Assembly (NCBI GenBank): GCA_011176655.1
Contig: DUEB01000032.1
Location: 1-6,165, forward strand
Direction of reading: 5' to 3'
Origin: Dehalococcoidia bacterium
GTDB lineage: Bacteria; Chloroflexota; Dehalococcoidia; Dehalococcoidales; UBA5760
Length of the DNA: 6,165 nt
Part shown: piece by piece, positions 1-5,366 of the stretch
Position numbering within the stretch: position 1 is the stretch's first letter
Layout: each line of letters starts with the position of its first letter
Program-made: the position numbers and the translations under genes
Notes under the pieces: generated by a model
Seen by the model: only the letters and a program-made list of their open reading frames with translations
What the model was told of the DNA's origin: nothing
Databases searched by the model: none

Positions 1-587
1 AGCAGCGGAAAGACGATGTCGCTGGTGCAGCAGGGTAGCCAGACACCAAGGAACAGGAAGCCGAAGATAACAAGGAAGATAACCCTGTTCACAGCCCCAC
101 CCAGCGCCATGATGACGTGAAACATCGATGCCCAGGTGCTTAAGAGGACGTGGCCGAAGTGCGGCAGCCTGGTGACCGATTTCCAGTAGCCGATAGCGAC
201 ACCAGCCAGGGCAGCCGGATTCACTATCTGCCACTCCTCAATAAAACCGATGTGAAACCCCCGGTTGGGCAGGTTAAGCAGCGCCTCTCCCAGATAGGGA
301 ATTACGGAGTCGCTCAGGGTGCCGATACCGATTGAACCGAAATAGCCGATTAAGACTATAGCCCAGATCTTGCGCCCGCCATACCGCCGATACATAGCGG
401 TGGTGACCACGGCGCTCATGGCAACATGAAGCGGGTGCAGGACGTAAAACACGTTTTGGGAAACTGCGGACACCTGAGGGAGCGCATTATTAAAGATAAT
501 TACCACCATGACGATAATCCCGGTAGCCGCTCCCAAAGCCGTAAACGGGGCGTGATGTTTCAGTTCATGAGCTATCAACTTCAGCAT
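1..587 (-). CDS. Multi-pass membrane protein, possible metal transporter; 3' end cut off by window edge
   Basis: The frame is open from an ATG at 587-585 to the left edge: 195 complete codons and no stop. An in-frame TGA lies just upstream of the ATG, so no longer start is possible. The protein begins MLKLIAHELKHHAPF and then has about five or six hydrophobic stretches, near residues 15-35, 46-66, 74-96, 121-134, 144-163 and 166-184. Polar residues inside or next to these segments include H51 and H54 (LHPLH), D93 (TLSDSVIP), H143 and H146 (PHFGH), H157, and a CCTSD motif at 186-190. Buried His, Asp and Cys of this kind are common in metal transporters, but I do not recognise the family. The gene lies 74 bp downstream of a Fur-family regulator on the same strand, and a Fur-type operator (603-617) sits just before its start, so control by metal is likely. 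The ribosome-binding site is weak. That this is a real membrane protein is clear; metal transport is inference. Confidence 0.85.
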   Translation of the reverse strand, partial: MLKLIAHELKHHAPFTALGAATGIIVMVVIIFNNALPQVSAVSQNVFYVLHPLHVAMSAVVTTAMYRRYGGRKIWAIVLIGYFGSIGIGTLSDSVIPYLGEALLNLPNRGFHIGFIEEWQIVNPAALAGVAIGYWKSVTRLPHFGHVLLSTWASMFHVIMALGGAVNRVIFLVIFGFLFLGVWLPCCTSDIVFPL

Positions 588-602
588 TTGCCCATCGCCA
601 GT

Positions 603-617
603 TGAAAAACATTTTCA
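603..617 (-). promoter_or_regulatory. Fur-family operator upstream of the membrane-protein gene
   Basis: The + strand reads TGAAAAACATTTTCA, a 6-3-6 inverted repeat (TGAAAA/TTTTCA) resembling Fur-family boxes. It differs by one base from the box in front of fur at 1116-1130. It lies 15 bp before the ATG at 587. I could not assign a convincing -10/-35 pair for this gene: TATTTA at 628-633 is a possible -10, without a good -35. Confidence 0.7.
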
Positions 618-628
618 CTAAAACGCCT

Positions 629-658
629 AAATAAACCCCACCTCTTCAGTAACCGGGG
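629..658 (-). terminator. Weak candidate terminator after fur
   Basis: On the minus strand, just after the fur stop codon, CCCC (658-655) can pair with GGGG (639-636) around a loop of about 15 nt, and TTTATTT (635-629) follows. A G-U pair may extend the stem to five. The stem is short and the loop large, so termination would be partial at best and some readthrough into the membrane-protein gene is likely. Confidence 0.25.
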
Positions 659-661
659 AAA

Positions 662-1102
662 CTACGCCTGGGCCGACTTCTGGCAGGCCGGGCACAGGCC
701 AAGGAACTCCAGAAGATGTCCCTCTATCTTAAAGCCATTCTCCCGAGCCAGCCTCTGCTCCAGCCCGCCTAAGTCACAATCGCTAAAGTCCACGACCCGG
801 CCGCACTGGGAGCATATCAGGTGATGGTGGTGCCCCGGAGGTTTTCTCATGAGATAGCTCCGGCAGCTACCCCCGGCGTGCACCTCGCAGATGAGCCCCA
901 GTTCCGCAAGTACCGCCAGCGTGCGGTAGATGGTAACCAGCCCGATACCGGGGTGTTTACGGCGTACCCGCTCATATATTGCCGCCGGCGTCAGATGGTC
1001 AGAGCTGAGGGCAATTACCTTAAGCACCGCCCGCCGCTGCGGGGTAAGCCGGTAACCGCGCTGCCTTAGTATGGAGGTAAGCTTCTTTTCCGTAAGTCTC
1101 AT
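662..1102 (-). CDS. Fur-family metal-responsive transcriptional repressor
   Basis: This 146-residue protein has the full Fur layout. The N-terminal winged helix contains YRLTPQR (17-23) and the recognition helix GLVTIYRTLAVL (54-65). The C-terminal dimerisation and metal-binding domain has a HHHH cluster at 91-94, CxxC at 97/100, H129, and CxxC at 137/140. The four Cys are the usual structural zinc site and the His residues supply the sensory metal site. A longer reading from a GTG at 1153 would add 17 residues, but it would place the promoter's -10 region and the operator next to or inside the coding region. I therefore start at the ATG at 1102 (MRLTEKK), which also matches the normal family length. 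Upstream Shine-Dalgarno similarity is poor. The operator at +1 implies self-repression. Fur, Zur and PerR-type members cannot be told apart from the sequence alone, so no specific symbol is given. Confidence 0.93.
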   Translation of the reverse strand: MRLTEKKLTSILRQRGYRLTPQRRAVLKVIALSSDHLTPAAIYERVRRKHPGIGLVTIYRTLAVLAELGLICEVHAGGSCRSYLMRKPPGHHHHLICSQCGRVVDFSDCDLGGLEQRLARENGFKIEGHLLEFLGLCPACQKSAQA

Positions 1103-1115
1103 TTCAACAGGTAAG

Positions 1116-1130
1116 TGAAAAACGTTTTCA
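1116..1130 (-). promoter_or_regulatory. Fur-family operator overlapping the fur transcription start
   Basis: The + strand reads TGAAAAACGTTTTCA, with TGAAAA and TTTTCA arms around ACG. It begins five bases after the -10 element of the fur promoter and so covers about +1 to +15 of the transcript, a position where a bound repressor would block initiation. Its near-copy at 603-617 is the other such site I found in the window. Confidence 0.75.
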
Positions 1131-1135
1131 TCTAC

Positions 1136-1164
1136 ACAATACAAAATTAGCACCCTAATGTCAA
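1136..1164 (-). promoter_or_regulatory. Sigma70-type promoter of the fur-family gene
   Basis: On the minus strand, a perfect -35 TTGACA (1164-1159) is followed after exactly 17 bp by a -10 TATTGT (1141-1136, 4 of 6 consensus bases). The predicted start is near 1129, giving a leader of about 27 nt to the ATG at 1102. The promoter lies in the 95-bp gap after hisS, so fur can be transcribed independently. I see no clear hisS terminator in this gap. Confidence 0.7.
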
Positions 1165-1197
1165 CCCGGGGACATAAAAAGGAAACGAGAGATAAGG

Positions 1198-2457
1198 CTA
1201 ACCTAAAGCGCTCCTCAGTCGCTCCAGAAGTTGGGTAACCGTAATGGTTTCCTGCTCCGAAGTAGCCATATCCCGCAGTACTACCTTGCCCGTCTTTATC
1301 TCCTCATCACCAATAATCACTGCGTAGCTGGCAGCAAGATTATTTGCCTGTCTCAGCTGGGCCTTCAGGCTCTTGTCACCTACTGCCCCAATGACACTAA
1401 TACCGACCCGCCTTAGTCTGGCGGCCAGCTTTACCGCCTCATCTCTGGCTTCATCGCCGACATAAGCCACGAACACCCGTGGCCTGGGTAGAGCCGGGAC
1501 GGTAACCCCCTGCTTTTTCAGATTGAGTATGATGCGCTCCATGCCGGTAGCAAAGCCAATCGCCGGCGTCGGCCTACCCCCCAGCTCACTAATCAGGTCG
1601 TCGTAGCGCCCCCCGCCACCGAGGGTGCTCTGGGCACCCTCCGACTCGGGCTGAATCTCAAACACGGTCCGGGTATAGTAGTCAAGCCCCCGCACCAGAC
1701 GGTGACTAACCTCGAAGGGGAGCCCGAGCCGTTCCAGATAGCCCCTGAGCCGGCTGAAGTGCTCCTCACAGTCAGGACAGAGGTAGTCGCTGCTTTTCGG
1801 GGCCGAATCAGCCACCGCCTGACACTGCGGCTGCTTACAGTCAAGCAGACGGAGCGGGTTTCTCTTAAGCCTGGTCTTACAATCCCGGCACAGCTTCTGA
1901 ATATGTCCCGAGTAGTAGCTCTTCAGGGTAGCCAGGTATTCCGGTCGACACTGCCGACAACCGATGCTGTTCAGCTTCAGGGTCAGCCTGCGGAGACCGA
2001 GGGAGATAAAGAACTGCCAGGCCAGGTCAATGACCTCGGCATCAAGGGCCGGGGCGCTATCCCCCAACGCCTCACAGCCGAACTGATAGTGCTCGCGGTA
2101 TCTCCCCGCCTGGGGCCTCTCGTACCTGAAAATGGGCGCCACATAGTAGAGCTTTACCGGCTGCGGCAGATTGTGCATCCCGTGCTCCAGATAGGCCCGA
2201 CACACCGGCGCCGTGCCCTCCGCTCTCAGCGTGAGCTGGTTGCCCCCCTTGTCCTCGAAGGTATACATCTCCTTCTCGACAATATCGGTTCCCTCACCGA
2301 TGCTCCGGGAGAAAAGCCCCAGGTCTTCAAAGGCAGGGGTATCAATACGCTGGTAGCCGTAAAGCTCACAGAGCCTGACTGCCCTGTGCTCAACATAGCG
2401 CCAGTAGGCCTGCTCCTGGGGCAAAATGTCCGAGGTTCCGCGCGGTGCCCGATACAA
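1198..2457 (-). CDS. hisS: Histidyl-tRNA synthetase
   Basis: This cytoplasmic class II aminoacyl-tRNA synthetase attaches histidine to tRNA-His using ATP. The length, 419 residues, is normal for bacterial HisRS. Visible landmarks are the N-terminal YRAPRGTSDILP (2-13), motif 2 FRYERPQAGRYREHYQFG (110-127), the histidine-specific LVRGLDYYTRTVFE (254-267), the glycine-rich LGGGGRYDDL (279-288), and motif 3 GFATGMERI (301-309). The C-terminal anticodon-binding domain spans about 326-415. The insertion between motif 2 and the histidine-specific motif is rich in Cys, with pairs at 167/170, 190/193, 207/212 and 227/230, which could bind zinc. Translation begins at a TTG (2457-2455), chosen because a strong AAAGGAGG (2470-2463) precedes it by 5 nt and the N-terminus matches the family. 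The gene is divergent from tldD and co-directional with the fur-family gene downstream. Confidence 0.98.
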   Translation of the reverse strand: MYRAPRGTSDILPQEQAYWRYVEHRAVRLCELYGYQRIDTPAFEDLGLFSRSIGEGTDIVEKEMYTFEDKGGNQLTLRAEGTAPVCRAYLEHGMHNLPQPVKLYYVAPIFRYERPQAGRYREHYQFGCEALGDSAPALDAEVIDLAWQFFISLGLRRLTLKLNSIGCRQCRPEYLATLKSYYSGHIQKLCRDCKTRLKRNPLRLLDCKQPQCQAVADSAPKSSDYLCPDCEEHFSRLRGYLERLGLPFEVSHRLVRGLDYYTRTVFEIQPESEGAQSTLGGGGRYDDLISELGGRPTPAIGFATGMERIILNLKKQGVTVPALPRPRVFVAYVGDEARDEAVKLAARLRRVGISVIGAVGDKSLKAQLRQANNLAASYAVIIGDEEIKTGKVVLRDMATSEQETITVTQLLERLRSALG

Positions 2458-2462
2458 AGCAC

Positions 2463-2470
2463 CCTCCTTT
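2463..2470 (-). promoter_or_regulatory. Strong ribosome-binding site that fixes the TTG start of hisS
   Basis: The minus strand reads AAAGGAGG, five bases before TTG at 2457. This near-ideal Shine-Dalgarno sequence supports a non-ATG start here, and no ATG in a better position matches the HisRS N-terminus. Confidence 0.8.
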
Positions 2471-2476
2471 CCAGCT

Positions 2477-2506
2477 AGAATACCGTATCAGCAGTGGACT
2501 TGTAAA
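2477..2506 (-). promoter_or_regulatory. Probable hisS promoter
   Basis: On the minus strand, TTTACA (2506-2501, 5 of 6 to the -35 consensus) and TATTCT (2482-2477, 4 of 6 to the -10) are separated by 18 bp. The start would fall near 2470, leaving a leader of only about 13 nt that consists mainly of the ribosome-binding site. There is no room for a T-box leader or attenuator, so regulation at that level seems absent. Confidence 0.5.
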
Positions 2507-2510
2507 GACT

Positions 2511-2524
2511 GGTAATCGCTTACC
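2511..2524. repeat. Short inverted repeat between divergent promoters
   Basis: GGTAA (2511-2515) and TTACC (2520-2524) flank TCGC. The repeat lies between the -35 of hisS (ending at 2506) and the -35 of tldD (starting at 2527), where a regulator could affect both. It is only 5 bp per arm, and GGTAA is frequent in this window, so chance is a real alternative. Confidence 0.3.
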
Positions 2525-2526
2525 AA

Positions 2527-2556
2527 TTGACAATTAGCCCTGCCTCTCAGTAAACT
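2527..2556 (+). promoter_or_regulatory. Probable tldD(-tldE) promoter
   Basis: A perfect -35 TTGACA (2527-2532) is followed after 18 bp by TAAACT (2551-2556, 4 of 6 to the -10 consensus). Transcription would start near 2563. The leader of about 28 nt includes GGAGAAGG just before the ATG at 2591. Confidence 0.55.
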
Positions 2557-2590
2557 TATCTTATCCCGCTATCAAAGAACGGAGAAGGCC

Positions 2591-3967
2591 ATGCCTGATA
2601 TCACAGAAAGCGCCCGCCGCCTAGCCGAGCTAATCACTAATTGTCAGGCTGACTACATTGAAGCCCGCCTTGAGGAGAGCCAGGCAAGCTACATTACCTA
2701 CCGGGGAAGAGAGCTTGAGTCCATCGGGAAGACACGGGCCGTAGGGGGTAACGTGCGCGCCCTGATAAAGGGCGGCTGGGGCTTTACCAGCTTTAACGAC
2801 CTGAGCGACCTGGCCAGCCGGGTGGAATCAGCCGTAAAGCAGGCCCAGCTTGCCCGCGGTAAGAAGAGTGAACTGGCGCCGGTAGAAGCAGTGATTGACA
2901 GCGTGCTCACGCTACAGGATAGAAACCCGGTGATTATGCCGCTTGCCCAGAAGAAGCGGCTGCTGGACGAATATAACGATGTTATCTGGGAGACCCCCAA
3001 GATCCAGACCTCAATCATCGCCTACGGCGATAGCTGTAAGAAGACCATCTTCTTAAGCTCACTGGGCAGCTTTATCGAGCAGGAGCGGGCCGATGTTACC
3101 CTGCGCCTGGCAGCTATTGCCACCGAGGACACCGAAGTACAGCAGGCCGGGCTGAGTTTAGGCAGCCGGGGCGACTTTAGCGCCATAGAAAATCTCCACC
3201 AGCCAGCCGCCGAGATGGCCCGGCACGCCGTAGCCATGCTCAGCGCCCCCAGGGTAGCGGGAGGCGAATATACCGTGGTCCTGGACCCGGTTCTGGCCGG
3301 GGTCTTCACCCACGAAGCCTTCGGGCACCTCTCCGAAGCCGACTTCGTCTATGAGAACGACCGCCTCCGTGAGATTATGGCGCTGGGCAGGGAGTTCGGC
3401 GCTGCCGAGCTCAGTATCGTCGATGACGCCACCCTGCCCGAACGGCGCGGCAGCTTTAAATATGACGACGAAGGCGTCCCCGCCGCCAAGACCTATCTCA
3501 TCAGGGAGGGTAAGCTAACGGGCCGGCTCCACTCCCGGGAGACCGCCGCCAAGATGGCCGAGGCGCCGACCGGTAACGCCAGAGCCCTGAGCTACCGCTA
3601 CCCGCCCATCGTCCGCATGACCAACACCTACATCGAGCCCCGCACCGCTTCTTTCAGCGACCTCATCAGCGACATTAAGGAGGGAATATATGCCAAGAAC
3701 TGGTACGGGGGCACCACCAGCATGGAGATGTTCACCTTCTCCGCCGGCGAAGCCTATATGATTCGTAACGGTAAGCTCGCCGAGCCGGTAAGACCGGTAA
3801 CCCTTACCGGTAACGTATTTCATACCCTGAAGAACATCGACGCCATCGGTAACGACCTTGACATGAACCAGGGCGGCGGCTGTGGTAAGGGGGGCCAGAT
3901 GCCCCTGCCCGTATCCAACGGCAGCCCCCACATCAGAATTCGCCGCTGCCTGGTGGGAGGGAGATAG
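2591..3967 (+). CDS. tldD: TldD-type metalloprotease subunit (TldD/PmbA family)
   Basis: This is the catalytic member of the TldD/TldE pair, which in E. coli forms a cytoplasmic heterodimeric zinc peptidase that processes microcin B17 precursor and degrades unfolded peptides such as CcdA. The 458-residue length is typical. The N-terminal domain (about 1-220) includes the family-like YRGRELESIGKTRAVGGNVR (37-56). The catalytic region has HEAFGHLSEAD (241-251), a HExxxH motif with H241, E242 and H246. The conserved RMTNTYIEP is at 342-350, and the C-terminal GGGCGKGGQMPLPVSNG (428-444) contains C431, the expected third metal ligand. All catalytic residues are present, so it should be active. 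The ATG at 2591 has GGAGAAGG before it. The stop codon abuts the start of the next gene, the family's non-catalytic paralogue, and the two are almost certainly co-transcribed. Natural substrates in this organism cannot be deduced. Confidence 0.95.
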   Translation: MPDITESARRLAELITNCQADYIEARLEESQASYITYRGRELESIGKTRAVGGNVRALIKGGWGFTSFNDLSDLASRVESAVKQAQLARGKKSELAPVEAVIDSVLTLQDRNPVIMPLAQKKRLLDEYNDVIWETPKIQTSIIAYGDSCKKTIFLSSLGSFIEQERADVTLRLAAIATEDTEVQQAGLSLGSRGDFSAIENLHQPAAEMARHAVAMLSAPRVAGGEYTVVLDPVLAGVFTHEAFGHLSEADFVYENDRLREIMALGREFGAAELSIVDDATLPERRGSFKYDDEGVPAAKTYLIREGKLTGRLHSRETAAKMAEAPTGNARALSYRYPPIVRMTNTYIEPRTASFSDLISDIKEGIYAKNWYGGTTSMEMFTFSAGEAYMIRNGKLAEPVRPVTLTGNVFHTLKNIDAIGNDLDMNQGGGCGKGGQMPLPVSNGSPHIRIRRCLVGGR

Positions 3968-5269
3968 GTGGAGGATATCTTAGCCCGGGCGGGAAAGGTC
4001 GCTGAAGCCGCCGAGGTCTTCATGGCTTCCTCCGAGGAGACCCCGGTTCAGTTTGAGGCTAACCGCTTAAAACACGTCCAGAGTAAGCAGGCTAGCTTTG
4101 TAGCGCTACGCATTATCAGGGAGGGCAGGGTCGGCTATGCCGTCTCCACCGAGCTTAACGACCGGCAGAAGCTGGTAGAGGCCGCCGTGGAGACCGCCGA
4201 GTTCGGTATCAGGGCTGAGTTTACCCTGCCGGGAGCTACCGCATACCCCCGGACTAAAGTCTTCGACCCGGCGGTGGAGTCGGTAAGCCTTGAGGAGATG
4301 GTCGGACTCGGTAGCGAGCTAATCGATATGGTAAGAAAGCATACCCCGGAGATTCTGTGCGATGCCGAGGTGGCTAAAGGGACAACCCTCGTCCGCATCA
4401 TAAACTCACGCGGCGGCGAGCTGAGCTACCGGCAGACCGGCTTCTCGCTCGGCATCCAGGGTCAACTGATTCGCGGCACCGATATGCTCTTCGTCGGGGA
4501 AGGCCAGAGCTCTTGTCGCCCCCTGAGCGATACCGGAGCCGTAGCCGGCGTCGTGCTCCGCCAGCTTGAACTCGCCCGGGAACAAGCCCCGATAGCGACC
4601 AAGGTGCTACCGACAGTCTTCACCCCCGACGGGGTCGCCAGCGCCCTCATCTCACCCCTGATGGTCGCCTTAAACGGCAAGGTCGTGCTCCAGGGAGCCT
4701 CCCCCGTCGGCAATAAGCTGGGGGAGCAAATCTTTGACCGTAAGCTATCACTCCATGACGACCCGACCATTGGCTACCGCCCCCAGAGCCGTCCCGCCGA
4801 TGACGAGGGCACCCCCAGCCAGCGCACCCCCCTTATTACCCGGGGAACGGTAGCCGGCTTTATCTACGACCTGCAGACTGCGGCGCTCGCTCGTAAGAAG
4901 AGCACCGGAAACGGGGGGCGGCACCACGGGGGGCTACCCAGCCCCACCCCGAGCGCCTTTATCTTCACCGCGGGCGATACCGCCTTCGACGACATGGTAA
5001 GCGACATCAAGGAAGGGCTAATCATCGAACAGCTCATGGGAGCCGAACAGGGCAACATCCTGAGCGGCGACTTCAGCGGCAACGTCCTACTTGGCTATAA
5101 GATAGAAAGTGGTAAAATAGTAGGTAGGGTGAAGGATACCATGGTCTCCGGAAACATCTACCAGCTCCTGAAAGAGATTACCGCCGTGGGCAGCGACGCC
5201 AGGTGGGTCGGTAGCTCCGTCTATACCCCTTCCCTCTACTGCCCCGGCCTATCGGTAGCCAGTAAGTGA
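3968..5269 (+). CDS. tldE: TldE/PmbA-type non-catalytic partner of TldD
   Basis: This 433-residue TldD/PmbA-family protein has the fold signatures but no HExxxH. A gap-free alignment by eye to TldD around residues 217-233 puts I228, S229 and V233 where TldD has H241, E242 and H246. Family-typical segments are EANRLKHVQSKQ (30-41) near the N-terminus, GASPVGNKLGEQIFDRKLSL (243-262), LITRGTVAGFIYDLQTA (289-305), STGNGGR (312-318) and the C-terminal PGLSVASK. Translation starts at GTG (3968), directly after the tldD TAG, with GGAGG at 3956-3960 inside the end of tldD. This arrangement points to translational coupling and balanced production of two subunits. The likely role is to complete the substrate chamber of a TldD/TldE complex. 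The name pmbA is equally used for this subunit. Confidence 0.92.
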   Translation: MEDILARAGKVAEAAEVFMASSEETPVQFEANRLKHVQSKQASFVALRIIREGRVGYAVSTELNDRQKLVEAAVETAEFGIRAEFTLPGATAYPRTKVFDPAVESVSLEEMVGLGSELIDMVRKHTPEILCDAEVAKGTTLVRIINSRGGELSYRQTGFSLGIQGQLIRGTDMLFVGEGQSSCRPLSDTGAVAGVVLRQLELAREQAPIATKVLPTVFTPDGVASALISPLMVALNGKVVLQGASPVGNKLGEQIFDRKLSLHDDPTIGYRPQSRPADDEGTPSQRTPLITRGTVAGFIYDLQTAALARKKSTGNGGRHHGGLPSPTPSAFIFTAGDTAFDDMVSDIKEGLIIEQLMGAEQGNILSGDFSGNVLLGYKIESGKIVGRVKDTMVSGNIYQLLKEITAVGSDARWVGSSVYTPSLYCPGLSVASK

Positions 5270-5281
5270 GCCTTCAGGTAA

Positions 5282-5296
5282 CCAGAGTAAGTCTGG
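5282..5296 (+). other. Small hairpin after tldE
   Basis: CCAGA (5282-5286) can pair with TCTGG (5292-5296) around a GTAAG loop, 12 nt after the tldE stop. The stem is only 5 bp and no T-run follows. It may be chance or part of a two-hairpin RNA structure with 5310-5327. Confidence 0.3.
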
Positions 5297-5309
5297 ATAG
5301 TCACACTAC

Positions 5310-5327
5310 CTCCCTTGATGAAGGGAG
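5310..5327 (+). other. Seven-bp perfect stem-loop between tldE and the PAC2 gene
   Basis: CTCCCTT (5310-5316) pairs perfectly with AAGGGAG (5321-5327) around a GATG tetraloop. CGGGTTCAG rather than a T-tract follows, so it is not a standard intrinsic terminator. It could be an mRNA 3'-end-stabilising or processing hairpin for the tldDE message, or a protein-binding palindrome, because it overlaps the -35 of the candidate promoter downstream. Confidence 0.5.
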
Positions 5328-5342
5328 CGGGTTCAGTATAAA
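5315..5342 (+). promoter_or_regulatory. Candidate promoter for the PAC2-family gene
   Basis: TTGATG (5315-5320, 4 of 6 to the -35 consensus), a 16-bp spacer, and TATAAA (5337-5342, 5 of 6 to the -10). The start would be near 5349, with GAGG at 5355-5358 ahead of the ATG at 5367. The gene could thus be expressed apart from tldDE, although readthrough is also plausible. Confidence 0.45.
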
Positions 5343-5366
5343 CTCATAGAAAACGAGGCAGGCTAA

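Noticed and set aside
150..335. Small + strand frame of 61 codons at the left end
   Set aside because: The minus-strand frame here is open for the whole 587 bases and encodes clear membrane segments, so this is its shadow.
1154..1197. Possible hisS terminator in the gap before fur
   Set aside because: A CCTTTTT run exists on the minus strand but no stable stem precedes it, so I did not call a terminator.
1702..2478. Long open frame of 258 codons on the + strand, antisense to hisS
   Set aside because: It lies entirely opposite a clear HisRS gene, resembles no protein family, starts at a GTG without a ribosome-binding site, and is the sort of shadow frame that GC-rich codon usage produces.
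2458..2480. T-box or histidine attenuator leader for hisS
   Set aside because: The predicted leader is only about 13 nt and contains no specifier structure, His-codon leader peptide or terminator.
3515..3931. Open frame of 138 codons on the minus strand within tldD
   Set aside because: It is antisense to the most conserved part of TldD; its low-complexity Gly/Val-rich translation is a by-product of the tldD codons.
4919..4933. RHHGG in TldE (318-322) as a replacement metal site
   Set aside because: It is far in sequence from the lost HExxxH position, lies in a Gly-rich loop, and nothing else supports metal binding.
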